In this document: positions 1-7,757 of the stretch, piece after piece
How positions within the stretch are numbered: position 1 is the stretch's first letter
Layout: every line of letters begins with the position of its first letter
Source of the DNA: Allobacillus halotolerans
Lineage (GTDB): Bacteria > Bacillota > Bacilli > Bacillales > Alkalibacillaceae
Assembly (NCBI RefSeq): GCF_018967645.1
Contig: NZ_JAHLZF010000006.1
Location: 62,001 to 126,000, forward strand
Direction: 5' to 3'
DNA: 64,000 nt
Position numbers and translations under genes: made by a program
Notes under the pieces: generated by a model
What the model saw: the letters and a program-made list of their open reading frames with translations, nothing else
What the model was told of the DNA's origin: nothing
The model's database searches: none

Positions 1-739
1 CATACATTCCACAAGTCACCATAAAGGTTTTACAAACACGTGCAACATGTGATGGAAGCAGTGGTTGATTTGTATCTGGATCTTTTCCATCATTGGCAAA
101 AACTGCAGCAATACGAGCTAGCTGTTTCACATTGACTGTGATTGCACATTGTTTCGTATAAACATCAAGTAACTCTTCTACACTTCCGGTAATGATACCA
201 TTTTGTTTCATGAAGTAACTGAGCGCACGATTCAAAAATGCTGTTTCAAACTCTGAACGGGCTACTTCTTCGTCATACTCAATCGACGGATCATCGGTTA
301 ATAGTCGAACAAGATTTAAAATTTCTTCAACCATTTCTTCTGACCCACGTCCTCTGATCATGTTGGTAACAGCAAGTGCACCTGCATTAATCATCGGGTT
401 TAATGGCTTGCTCGGTTTTTCAACTTCTAACTTTTGAATGGAATAGAACGGGTCAGATGACGGTTCCTTACCGACTCGAGAAAAAACAGCTTGCTCCCCG
501 TGTTGGATCAAGGCAAGTGCTAATGTAAGAACCTTTGATACACTTTGAATGGTAAAAGAATAATCAGCCTGTCCCGCACATGCTACTTCTTTATCTCCAA
601 TCGGATAAAAGGCCGTTGCATTGATTTCTGGTTGCTGATTGGCCAAAGCTGGAATATAATCTGCGACCTTTCCATTATTTGCATAAATTTTCACGTGTTC
701 GAGCCAATAATGTAAGTCTTTTTCATCGATTTCGATCAT
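1..739 (-). CDS. glsA: Glutaminase (partial, C-terminus off the left edge)
   Basis: Beta-lactamase-fold glutaminase that hydrolyses L-glutamine to glutamate and ammonia in the cytoplasm. Reading the minus strand from the ATG at 739 gives 246 open codons that run off the window. The sequence contains FTIQSVSK with the Ser66-x-x-Lys69 catalytic pair at the same numbering as in known glutaminases, and the family stretch NPMINAGALAV. An AGGAG ribosome site lies about 9 bases upstream of the ATG. It is divergent from ylaL, matching the Bacillus ylaL-ylaM(glsA2) neighbourhood, although here the two genes face away from each other. No frameshift is seen in the visible part. Confidence 0.93.
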   Translation of the reverse strand, partial: MIEIDEKDLHYWLEHVKIYANNGKVADYIPALANQQPEINATAFYPIGDKEVACAGQADYSFTIQSVSKVLTLALALIQHGEQAVFSRVGKEPSSDPFYSIQKLEVEKPSKPLNPMINAGALAVTNMIRGRGSEEMVEEILNLVRLLTDDPSIEYDEEVARSEFETAFLNRALSYFMKQNGIITGSVEELLDVYTKQCAITVNVKQLARIAAVFANDGKDPDTNQPLLPSHVARVCKTFMVTCGMY

Positions 740-820
740 GAAAAATCACTCCTTTAATGCATTCATCAAAAATGTTCGTTATACTTGTATAGAAATTTAT
801 AAAAAAGAGGTGTAACAACG

Positions 821-1279
821 ATGATTGTTCAATTAAAAGGGAACGTTCAATTTCCCATAACACTTGACCCAACAGTATGGATCTTTGATGATCGAAAAAT
901 CAAGCTGGAAGAAGCCTTTTTACCGGATAAAGAAGAAAACCATCCTGAAAAGGACGTCGAGCCTCAACAGCGGATCAGACCACCTGTCAAACGAAGTGTC
1001 AGTCGATTTGAAGGTAAAAAAGTGCTTGAAAACAGTTATGTGATGCCGATCAAACCTTTTTTAGAAACATCCAATCCAAAAGAGGATGCAACCTCAGCCA
1101 TCCTACATACCGACCAAGGTGAAATTGAAATTTCATTGGATGAATTAAAAGAGTCGTTATTGATCTTTGCAATCGACGGTAAGCCGCCGAAAGAAGATGG
1201 ACCCGTTCACCTATTATTCGGTGATGGTACCAATCAACAGAATCCTTTTAAAGGCATTGATGTGATTACGATTAACTAA
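821..1279 (+). CDS. ylaL: YlaL-like conserved protein
   Basis: A 152-residue soluble protein with no signal peptide or membrane segment. It resembles Bacillus YlaL in size and position next to the glutaminase gene; database entries for this family are sometimes labelled peptidyl-prolyl isomerase, which I cannot confirm from the sequence. The N-terminal part reads MIVQLKGNVQFPITLDPTVW. A charged proline-rich middle (about residues 38-60) joins it to a C-terminal part with alternating acidic and hydrophobic residues. The ATG at 821 follows an AGAGGTG ribosome site. Phosphatase-like ylaK (phoH), which sits between ylaJ and ylaL in B. subtilis, is absent here. Biological role unknown. Confidence 0.7.
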   Translation: MIVQLKGNVQFPITLDPTVWIFDDRKIKLEEAFLPDKEENHPEKDVEPQQRIRPPVKRSVSRFEGKKVLENSYVMPIKPFLETSNPKEDATSAILHTDQGEIEISLDELKESLLIFAIDGKPPKEDGPVHLLFGDGTNQQNPFKGIDVITIN

Positions 1280-1333
1280 GCCTTTCCATTTTCTCATAGA
1301 TGTTGATTAACTGTCTATTTTTACAATGCATAC

Positions 1334-1372
1334 AACCTCCTTTTTTGCTCAAGCTAGTTAAAAAAGGAGGTT
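1334..1372 (+). promoter_or_regulatory. Hairpin occluding the ylaJ ribosome binding site
   Basis: A perfect 13-bp inverted repeat: AACCTCCTTTTTT at 1334-1346 pairs with AAAAAAGGAGGTT at 1360-1372 across a 13-base loop. The right arm is the Shine-Dalgarno sequence of ylaJ, whose TTG start is at 1379. In the mRNA the whole AGGAGG would be buried in the stem. It could also act as a terminator for ylaL, but no clear U-run follows it. Confidence 0.6.
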
Positions 1373-1378
1373 ATTTAT

Positions 1379-1951
1379 TTGAAGTGGAAATTTACACTCC
1401 TTATCTTATTTATACTTCTTTTCTCAGCTTGTAGCAATCAAGAAGCTAACTCACCCGAAAACACTGCAAGTCCGGACTTACAACGTGTAAATGATCCAAC
1501 GAATCATCAGACTACTCAAGAACATACAAACCAAGAGGCGGCTGAACGATTAGTCCAGTTAGCCAACAGTGTTCCAAATGTAAACAATGCACGAGCTGTC
1601 GTCTTTGGTGACTATACAATTATCGGTATAGATATCGATGAAGATTTGGATCGAGGTAAGTCAGGATCTGTTAAACATGCAGTAACAGAAATCATTAAAC
1701 ACGACCCTTACGGTCACTATGCGTATGTTATGGCTGATGGTGATATTATGAAACGAATAGCGAATATTAATGAGTCTATTCAAAACGGCCAAGGACGAAG
1801 TGTCATTTTAGACGAAATTGCTAATGTAATTGGACGATATATCCCTGATATGCCAATGCGTGAGACAGATCAAGATGAACAATATGAGAAAAACCAAGAA
1901 AACACGGATGACATTCAACAAGAGCGACAAGAACAAAATCAACCACTATAA
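1379..1951 (+). CDS. ylaJ: YhcN/YlaJ-family sporulation lipoprotein
   Basis: A 190-residue lipoprotein. The N-terminus has Lys residues, a hydrophobic stretch and the lipobox FSAC, so the mature protein begins at Cys18. The folded part (about residues 55-150) has the YhcN/YlaJ look: a segment after AAERLVQLANSVPNVNNARAV, then a strand-rich VVFGDYTIIGIDID region. The tail from about 160 is Gln/Glu/Asn rich and disordered. Members of this family are found in the inner spore membrane, so a sporulation or germination role is inferred. The start is TTG at 1379, 8 bases from a full AAAGGAGG that is itself inside a hairpin. Confidence 0.85.
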   Translation: MKWKFTLLILFILLFSACSNQEANSPENTASPDLQRVNDPTNHQTTQEHTNQEAAERLVQLANSVPNVNNARAVVFGDYTIIGIDIDEDLDRGKSGSVKHAVTEIIKHDPYGHYAYVMADGDIMKRIANINESIQNGQGRSVILDEIANVIGRYIPDMPMRETDQDEQYEKNQENTDDIQQERQEQNQPL

Positions 1952-1978
1952 TCTTTACTTTATTTACGTTTACGCAGG

Positions 1979-2013
1979 AAACTCCCTTGTCCATCACACA
2001 GACAAGGGAGTTT
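1979..2013. terminator. Bidirectional terminator hairpin after ylaJ
   Basis: Perfect 13-bp stem (AAACTCCCTTGTC at 1979-1991 with its complement at 2001-2013, 9-base loop) between the convergent ends of ylaJ and the small minus-strand gene ending at 2019. Confidence 0.75.
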
Positions 2014-2018
2014 CAGTA

Positions 2019-2294
2019 TTATTGTTGAGTTGGATATTTAGTTGGGTCTTCGCCTTCACGAACTTTATTGTAATATTGAACTCCAAATTGCGATCCTTCA
2101 TTGACCATTTTGGAGTTTTCGTCATTCTGTAAGTCGGGTTTTCCTGATTCAACTTCAGGGATTTGATCTTTTTCACCGAAATATTTATTTTTCAGCCCTT
2201 TGATTTTCGTCATCACTTTTTGTTTTCGATTTTCATCAGACATTACATAAGCGACTGCTCCTGCTCCGAGTGCCGCAAACAATCGTTTTTTCAT
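2019..2294 (-). CDS. Small uncharacterised protein with N-terminal hydrophobic segment
   Basis: A 91-residue protein starting MKKRLFAALGAGAVAYVMSD. The N-terminal 18 residues form a Gly/Ala-rich hydrophobic segment after a basic tip, resembling a membrane anchor of the YtxH type. The rest is charged, ending in EGEDPTKYPTQQ. I chose the ATG at 2294 rather than an upstream in-frame start at 2312 because GAGGAGGGG sits 7 bases before it. It is convergent with ylaJ and shares its terminator. No family was recognised with confidence, and the function is unknown. Confidence 0.65.
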   Translation of the reverse strand: MKKRLFAALGAGAVAYVMSDENRKQKVMTKIKGLKNKYFGEKDQIPEVESGKPDLQNDENSKMVNEGSQFGVQYYNKVREGEDPTKYPTQQ

Positions 2295-2430
2295 CGTAAA
2301 TCCCCTCCTCATTATGTTCGGAAACGCTTATGATTTTATCAATTCCCTATCCAACAATTTTCAAACCTTGTCCTTATATTTTTTGTTGGCCGGCAATTCT
2401 TATTCATCATTCCAAATTTGTCGTTGTTGG

Positions 2431-2439
2431 TGGTATAAT
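2431..2439 (+). promoter_or_regulatory. Extended -10 promoter element for ylaI
   Basis: TGGTATAAT, a TGn-TATAAT extended -10 box, lies 26 bases before the ylaI ATG. No convincing -35 hexamer is visible at the usual distance, which is tolerable for an extended -10 promoter. Confidence 0.5.
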
Positions 2440-2464
2440 GTAGAGTGGATTTGAGGTGAAAATA

Positions 2465-2665
2465 ATGCGTGTAAAATGTATTCTATGTGATCGGGTAGAT
2501 ACCTTGGAGCCTTTTTCATTAGTCGCCAAAGAAATACAAAAAAGAAGAAAGCTCTCCTACTTATGTCCTGATTGTGATCAACGGATCACTCAGAAAGTTG
2601 AACAAAAATCACAAGAATCGCCACAAAGCAAGACAATTAAGACGGACTTTTCCAGTAAAAATTAA
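2465..2665 (+). CDS. ylaI: YlaI-like small zinc-ribbon protein
   Basis: A 66-residue protein starting MRVKCILCDRVDTLEP, with two Cys-x2-Cys knuckles (Cys5/Cys8 and Cys34/Cys37) typical of a zinc ribbon, and a Lys/Gln/Ser-rich tail. Its sequence and position match B. subtilis YlaI. The open frame extends to a GTG at 2456, but GAGGTG just before the ATG at 2465 marks the real start. The cytoplasmic function is unknown. It is convergent with ylaH. Confidence 0.8.
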   Translation: MRVKCILCDRVDTLEPFSLVAKEIQKRRKLSYLCPDCDQRITQKVEQKSQESPQSKTIKTDFSSKN

Positions 2666-2668
2666 AAA

Positions 2669-2692
2669 ACTGCCGCCAGTGAAGGCAGCAGT
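2669..2692 (-). terminator. Rho-independent terminator of ylaH
   Basis: Nine-pair stem (one G-U) built from ACTGCCGCC and GGCAGCAGT. On the minus strand it is followed by six T residues and lies 3 bases past the ylaH stop. Confidence 0.7.
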
Positions 2693-2694
2693 CT

Positions 2695-3030
2695 CTATTC
2701 ATTGCTTGAACGATTTCGTTCTTTTCGTTCCCGGTATAGCCGAAAACGATAAATCCCTAGTACAAGAGCAATCACAATAAGCACTTCAGCAATTGGCAGG
2801 GCAAATATAGCAAAGATGGCTAAGATAAAACAACCAATAAATAACATTATGTACACAATGATTGATTTCAATAATGGTAATTCTTTTGCGAAGCCTAACT
2901 TATATGTGATTACTGCTAAGATAAATATAGCAAAAAACATTAGCCAAAACCCTAGTTCTCCACCAACGTCCATTAAAAAGTAACGTTCGACTGGGCTAAA
3001 GCTAAATTGTTGGGAAACCGTTTTATCCAT
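2695..3030 (-). CDS. ylaH: YlaH-like membrane protein
   Basis: A 111-residue integral membrane protein with about three hydrophobic segments (roughly residues 25-45, 53-72 and 73-92) and a very basic C-terminus (RFRLYRERKERNRSS). It matches YlaH of Bacillus in size, character and position. The ATG at 3030 has AGGAGG 7 bases upstream. In B. subtilis typA (ylaG) lies between ylaF and ylaH; here the two small genes are separated by only about 120 bp and are divergent. The function is not known. Confidence 0.75.
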   Translation of the reverse strand: MDKTVSQQFSFSPVERYFLMDVGGELGFWLMFFAIFILAVITYKLGFAKELPLLKSIIVYIMLFIGCFILAIFAIFALPIAEVLIVIALVLGIYRFRLYRERKERNRSSNE

Positions 3031-3148
3031 CGGGTAACCTCCTATCGTGTCCTATACAATCATACTAAATCAATTTGTTTTTTTCTATAATGAAACCATA
3101 AAAAACATAACAAAACCGTGAATTTATCAGTTTAGGAGTTGAATAATA

Positions 3149-3331
3149 ATGAAATTTGAAATAAAGATGGCTTTATTGGCCGTGTTGGTTGTCTCACTCT
3201 TTTTAGCGACAGCAGTTGCGATAAGCTTTCAAAACTTTTGGTTGGTTTTTGCCTTTTTCTTCGGAGGCATGGCTGTGATGGTCTTTGGCCTACGCTACAA
3301 AAAGAAACATTACTCATCAATTAAAAAGTAA
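3149..3331 (+). CDS. ylaF: YlaF-like small membrane protein
   Basis: A 60-residue protein made almost entirely of two membrane helices (about residues 6-27 and 31-48) with a basic tail KKKHYSSIKK. Length and layout match Bacillus YlaF. The ATG at 3149 follows TTAGGAG at good spacing. A TATAAT at 3086-3091 could be its -10 box, but no good -35 is visible. Function unknown. Confidence 0.75.
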   Translation: MKFEIKMALLAVLVVSLFLATAVAISFQNFWLVFAFFFGGMAVMVFGLRYKKKHYSSIKK

Positions 3332-3377
3332 TCGTTTACGTTTTTTGTAGACTCTAAATAAGTATAAGTACTTAAAT

Positions 3378-3417
3378 CGGCTGCACTGTGCATAAACTTA
3401 CTGCGACTGTGCAGCCG
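3378..3417. terminator. Inverted repeat between convergent ylaF and suhB
   Basis: CGGCTGCAC at 3378-3386 pairs with GTGCAGCCG at 3409-3417 across a 22-base loop, with no strong U-run on either strand. Its placement suggests a weak bidirectional terminator. Confidence 0.4.
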
Positions 3418-3474
3418 TTCACTTAAATGGTATAACGAATTCTAAGCAAAAACGTTCGATGTTATCCATGCAGC

Positions 3475-4275
3475 CTATTTCTCTTCAATATAGTCGATGT
3501 AGCCACTATGAACAACTTCATTTGCTGCCAATACAGTATTGTCTTTTAAAAGATCAAGCGGTTCTCCATTGACCTGAGTCGCTTTGCCTCCAACCTCATT
3601 AATGATAATTATACCGGCAGCTATATCCCATGGAGAGAGGCGCATCGTTATATATGCGTCAATAATCCCTTCTGCAATATAAGCAAATTCAAGTGCTGCA
3701 GAACCATAGGAACGTGTACCTCTCACATCGCGAATTAATTGATGGATTTTTTCTTCATTTAAGCGTCTATTTGGTATAGACCAGAAACTGTTAATTCCAA
3801 TTAATGTATCCTTCAATTCTCTTTCTTTTGTCAATTCGGGGATTTTTTTGCCATTTTTATAGGCGCCTTCTCCCTTTATACCCTCATAGAGTGTATCATC
3901 CATCACGTCGTAGATCAGTCCAACAATACCTTCACCATTATGATAAATACCAATTGAAATCGCAAAAAAGCGTTTTTGATGAATAAAGTTCATTGTGCCA
4001 TCGATCGGATCGATAATCCATACGGTTCCATCTAAGGAGTTAACCTCGTCTCCCGTTCCTTCTTCAGCCATAATTTTATGATCTGGAAATGAACTCCTAA
4101 CTTTTTTGATAATAAATTTTTCAGTACTTTCGTCAATCTCTGTGACTAAATCTTTTCGATCTTGCTTTGTATTGATGTCATAAGGACGTTGCATATGGTT
4201 TTTTATTTGTTCACTTGCTTTGAAAATAATTCTTTTTGCTTCATCGATTAATTTACTTTTTTCAAAGTTGTCCAT
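3475..4275 (-). CDS. suhB: Inositol-monophosphatase family phosphatase
   Basis: A 266-residue Mg-dependent, Li-sensitive-type sugar phosphatase (IMPase fold), orthologous by position to B. subtilis YktC. Visible metal-site residues are Glu71/Glu72 in MAEEG, Asp89 and Asp92 in WIIDPIDGTMNF, and Asp217 in SPWDIAAG. It probably hydrolyses inositol-1-phosphate or a related sugar phosphate in the cytoplasm; the exact substrate cannot be read from sequence. The ATG at 4275 follows AGAAGGAGA. It is divergent from yktB, as part of the conserved yktA-yktB-yktC group. Confidence 0.92.
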   Translation of the reverse strand: MDNFEKSKLIDEAKRIIFKASEQIKNHMQRPYDINTKQDRKDLVTEIDESTEKFIIKKVRSSFPDHKIMAEEGTGDEVNSLDGTVWIIDPIDGTMNFIHQKRFFAISIGIYHNGEGIVGLIYDVMDDTLYEGIKGEGAYKNGKKIPELTKERELKDTLIGINSFWSIPNRRLNEEKIHQLIRDVRGTRSYGSAALEFAYIAEGIIDAYITMRLSPWDIAAGIIIINEVGGKATQVNGEPLDLLKDNTVLAANEVVHSGYIDYIEEK

Positions 4276-4437
4276 TCTATCTTTCTCCTTCTATAAAAAC
4301 TTCTTCATATCAAATATCCTATCAAATAATGCCGAATAATACACTTAAAGTACAGTGTCCTTCACAATTCTTAACGTTGTCATTCGATTTATGCTACAAT
4401 TTCAATGGAGAAAATGGAACTGAAATGAGGTGACAAA

Positions 4438-5082
4438 ATGAGCAGTTTTAACGGCTTTGAACAACGAGACTTTAATGTATTTACCATCGATGGCTTGGAA
4501 GAACGAATGGAGGCACTCAGAAGTCGAATTTCCACCAAGCTTGAGGCGATTGCTAACCATCTTGAACCTGACCTATCCAGTCTTTCAGGTGACGAGATGT
4601 TTGTCCATGTCGCCAAGCATGCTCGTAGAACAAAAAATCCTCCGAATGATACATGGGCTGCATTGGCAAGCAGTAAGAGAGGATATAAGAAACTACCACA
4701 TTTCCAGATTGGTATGTGGGAGTCTCACGTATTCATCTGGTTTGCGGTCATTTATGAAAGTCCAATAAAAGTAGGTTTAGCTGAACAGCTGAAAAAGCAC
4801 AAAAAAGAAATTTTAAACGAAATACCGAATGACTTCGTTTGGTCAGAAGATCATATGAAACCAGAAACAATTTCACATGAAGAAATGAAAAAAGGTGAAT
4901 TCGATCGTGTCGTCGATCGCCTGGAAAATGTGAAGAAAGCAGAAATCCTTTGTGGTAAAACATATGACCGACAAGACCCCATCTTACAGGATGGTGAAAA
5001 ATTTCTGAAAGAATGCGAAGATACGTTCAAGCAACTCATGCGTTTTTATGATCTTGCTAAAAATGTCTCAACGAATAATTAA
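4438..5082 (+). CDS. yktB: YktB family protein (UPF0637/DUF1054)
   Basis: A 214-residue soluble protein starting [19 protein letters not shown], with the conserved central stretches [15 protein letters not shown] and [17 protein letters not shown] that mark the DUF1054/UPF0637 family. Function in Bacillus is unknown. The ATG at 4438 has GAGGTG 5 bases upstream. It lies between suhB and yktA as in B. subtilis, but here the three genes alternate in strand, so they cannot be one operon. Confidence 0.88.
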   Translation: MSSFNGFEQRDFNVFTIDGLEERMEALRSRISTKLEAIANHLEPDLSSLSGDEMFVHVAKHARRTKNPPNDTWAALASSKRGYKKLPHFQIGMWESHVFIWFAVIYESPIKVGLAEQLKKHKKEILNEIPNDFVWSEDHMKPETISHEEMKKGEFDRVVDRLENVKKAEILCGKTYDRQDPILQDGEKFLKECEDTFKQLMRFYDLAKNVSTNN

Positions 5083-5160
5083 TAAATAGCGACTAAGACA
5101 AGAACGTTAATGTATTATTTGTTTCCATCGTATTGAGGTTATTTTGGTTATAAGAATTGA

Positions 5161-5196
5161 AAAGATGATCCCGATTGCCAATCGAGATCATCTTTT
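5161..5196 (+). terminator. Terminator of yktB
   Basis: AAAGATGATC pairs with GATCATCTTT, with an inner GATT/AATC pairing, followed on the plus strand by TTTTTG about 80 bases after the yktB stop. Confidence 0.75.
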
Positions 5197-5234
5197 TGTG
5201 CTATAGTAATAAAATTTTCATAAAATCAGCAATT

Positions 5235-5501
5235 CTACATTTTAATCTTTCCATCACCAGCTGCTCTCGCTTTTTTTATCACCTGAAAAGGAATGAAACC
5301 TGATTTTTTCTCAAAATCTTTAAATAAAGTTTTTTCTTCAGCTTTTGATGGAACGACTTTTTTAAACTCTTTGTATGCCTGTAATATATCCTTTGGCCGT
5401 GTTCCTTGCTCATATGCTTCTTCAACCTTTTGAAAAAGCCCAATGACGTTTACAATTTCATCTGTTGTCCAGTCTGGATCAATTGGATAGCTATATTCCA
5501 T
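5235..5501 (-). CDS. yktA: YktA family protein (UPF0223)
   Basis: An 88-residue small helical protein starting MEYSYPIDPDWTTDEIVNVI, with the C-terminal FIPFQVIKKA motif that identifies the UPF0223/YktA family. Function is unknown. The ATG at 5501 is 16 bases after the stop of the nitronate monooxygenase-like gene on the same strand and has its own AAGGGAG site, so the two are probably co-transcribed. Confidence 0.85.
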   Translation of the reverse strand: MEYSYPIDPDWTTDEIVNVIGLFQKVEEAYEQGTRPKDILQAYKEFKKVVPSKAEEKTLFKDFEKKSGFIPFQVIKKARAAGDGKIKM

Positions 5502-5517
5502 ACGATCAGTACTCCCT

Positions 5518-6483
5518 TTATTTCGTAGTTATTTGTGTTAAACGCTGTTGAATTTCATCCACTTCATCAACCATTTGATCAAAAAGCTCCTGAACCGATG
5601 GGAGATCTTGTATTCGCCACGCGACTTGCCCTGCCCAAACAAAACCTTCATCTACTTGTCCCTCTTGTGCAAATCGTTTGTTGGCTTTTCCGCTAATATA
5701 ATCTTTCAATCCTTCATAACCGACATTCTTTTGTTCCAATTCTAAAATTTTATCGGTCCAATCGTTTTTCAATGCACGAGCTGGAGCGCCAATGGACTCT
5801 TTAATCAATACTGTTGACTGGGCCCCGGCGTCAAGGATTGCTTGTTTATAGGCTTCACTTGCATGGACACACTCTTTTGTTGCAATAAACCGGGTCCCCA
5901 TCTCAATTCCTTCAGCACCAAATGACAATGCAGCCATTAACCCTTTGCCATCACTAATTCCACCAGAAGCAACTACTGGAATATCAACTGCTTGGACAAC
6001 TTCAGGAATGAGCACGAAATTTCCGATATGGTCTCTTCCCAAGTGTCCTCCGCCTTCATAGCCAACAACCATTACTGCATCAGCACCTAATTCTTCAGCT
6101 TTCTCTGCTTGTCTTCTAGCTGCCACCAAAACCAATTTTTTTGTGTTTGTTCCTTGAAACATTTCCAGTACAGGCTTCGGATTCCCACCTGTTACGGATA
6201 TCACTGGTACGTTTTCATCCAAGGCCACTTGGACCATATGTTCAAACGGCCGACCATGCTGTCCGATCGCAAAGTTTACACCAAATGGTTTGTCAGTTAA
6301 TTTTTTCACTTTTTGTATTTCTTCCCTCAGTGCATCTTCATTATCCAAACTCATGGCAGTAATCTGGCCCAAACCGCCAGCATTTGAAACGGCTGCTGCT
6401 AATTCAGCATATGCCAAATGAGCTAATCCACCTTGAATAATCGGCATTTCAATTTTAAGTAATTCCGTCAATCTCGTTTTCAT
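5518..6483 (-). CDS. Nitronate monooxygenase-like FMN enzyme
   Basis: About 321 residues of a TIM-barrel flavoprotein of the nitronate monooxygenase/FabK group. Features are an N-terminal PIIQGGLAHLAYAELAAAVS, the EGGGHLGRDH stretch carrying the catalytic-type His, and the FMN-phosphate loop ASGGISDGKGLMAALSFGA. The usual reaction is FMN-dependent oxidation of alkyl nitronates such as propionate-3-nitronate; an enoyl-ACP reductase role is possible but less likely from the sequence. Three ATGs stand in tandem (6489, 6486, 6483). AGGAGG is 1, 4 and 7 bases away respectively, so I take the third. It is followed closely by yktA. Confidence 0.82.
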   Translation of the reverse strand: MKTRLTELLKIEMPIIQGGLAHLAYAELAAAVSNAGGLGQITAMSLDNEDALREEIQKVKKLTDKPFGVNFAIGQHGRPFEHMVQVALDENVPVISVTGGNPKPVLEMFQGTNTKKLVLVAARRQAEKAEELGADAVMVVGYEGGGHLGRDHIGNFVLIPEVVQAVDIPVVASGGISDGKGLMAALSFGAEGIEMGTRFIATKECVHASEAYKQAILDAGAQSTVLIKESIGAPARALKNDWTDKILELEQKNVGYEGLKDYISGKANKRFAQEGQVDEGFVWAGQVAWRIQDLPSVQELFDQMVDEVDEIQQRLTQITTK

Positions 6484-6647
6484 CATCATGCCTCCTGCTA
6501 TGGTATTCTGTCTTCATAATATCATTAAATTCAAATTAATTAAAAAACCACACCATTCACATAACCTTCAGTGTACATATAAAAGACTGCCTGCTTCACC
6601 CACCACCTTTGAAAGGTTGTTTGAGTTTAAACAGACAGTTCGATTAT

Positions 6648-7538
6648 TTACGATTCAATTGTTTGAATTTCGTATGGATCGATGAAGCCAAACCCTTTAT
6701 CTCTTAAGCCGGTGATAATATCAGGTAAAGCTTCTTTCGTCCATTCTCGGTCATGCATCAGAAGGTTGGAACCATTCCCTAATAGCTCTGTTTCCAACAT
6801 GATTTCAGTTAGCGCCTCTTTTTCCATATAGTCTGCTTTAAAGTCATAACCAAATGACCAGTTCATCAACAGCATGCCCTCTTCTTTGACAAGCTTCTTC
6901 GCGTAATCTGTATTTGCACCATGTGGAGCTCTGAAAAACAGTGGGCGTTCTCCAATAATTTCTTCAATCTTATCGCTTAGTGGAATAATTTGTTCTCGCT
7001 GTTCTTCTTCTGTTAATTCCTTTAAATTCTTATGATCATACGTATGGTTACCGATCGGGAAACCCATTTCGTGAATCTGTTTTAACGCTTTTTTCTCTTC
7101 CTCAGATTCAATAAAGTGACCATTGACAAAGAAAATTGCTGGAACGTCCATCTCCGTTAAAATCTCAGCCATTTCAACTGCATGTTCATCAGGTGCATCA
7201 TCGATTGTCATCAAAACCACTTGCTCGTCCGCATCATCGATTGGATCAAAGCCAAATATGTCGTTCATTTTATATTTGGGTGTTTTTTCTTTTTCTTCTG
7301 TATCGTTAGTTTGTTCTTCTTTTACTTGGTCATCCTCATTTTCATCAGCAGAGTCGTCCGCTTCTTCGACTTCTGTTTCTTCTTCTTTATCTATTTCTTC
7401 CGCGGATTGTTCTGTATCTTCTGATGTGTCTTGTGCTGTTTCAGATTGATGATCATTAGGTTCTGCTTCGTCATTTGTTTGACAGCCTACGACGAATAAT
7501 AAAATAAGTAGTATTCCAATGGTGTATTTCGTTTTCAA
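6648..7538 (-). CDS. Polysaccharide deacetylase (NodB) lipoprotein
   Basis: A 296-residue exported enzyme. The lipobox VVGC sits at residue 19 after a short hydrophobic signal. Residues 22-90 are a highly acidic Glu/Asp/Gln linker. The NodB domain (about 105-285) shows motif 1 TIDDAP, motif 2 HTYDH, motif 3 RAPHG and motif 5 LLMHD. Motif 1 has the IDDAP form rather than FDDGP, and motif 4 is atypical. It likely de-N-acetylates cell-wall peptidoglycan or a polymer at the membrane surface. The start is TTG at 7538 with AGGAGG 7 bases before it; no closer ATG exists. It stands alone. Confidence 0.88.
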   Translation of the reverse strand: MKTKYTIGILLILLFVVGCQTNDEAEPNDHQSETAQDTSEDTEQSAEEIDKEEETEVEEADDSADENEDDQVKEEQTNDTEEKEKTPKYKMNDIFGFDPIDDADEQVVLMTIDDAPDEHAVEMAEILTEMDVPAIFFVNGHFIESEEEKKALKQIHEMGFPIGNHTYDHKNLKELTEEEQREQIIPLSDKIEEIIGERPLFFRAPHGANTDYAKKLVKEEGMLLMNWSFGYDFKADYMEKEALTEIMLETELLGNGSNLLMHDREWTKEALPDIITGLRDKGFGFIDPYEIQTIES

Positions 7539-7692
7539 TGGTTGTCCTCCTATATATGTAATAACTCCATTATAACTCGATATTTCTTTTCTTGAAACAG
7601 TTATTTTTTTGCTGAATGGTTATTTTATAAACAAGAGGGTAAAAGTAAAAGAACGCTAATAAATGAAATTTCCTTGATTGTCGTTTGAATTT

Positions 7693-7720
7693 TTGTTTCA
7701 ATGGATTATGTCCTTATGAT
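7693..7720 (+). promoter_or_regulatory. Putative sigma-A promoter of the BCCT gene
   Basis: TTGTTT at 7693-7698 and TATGAT at 7715-7720 with 16 bases between, about 38 bases before the start codon. Confidence 0.45.
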
Positions 7721-7757
7721 AATGTACGTTTTCTCGTCCAATAGGAGGTTTTTTAAC

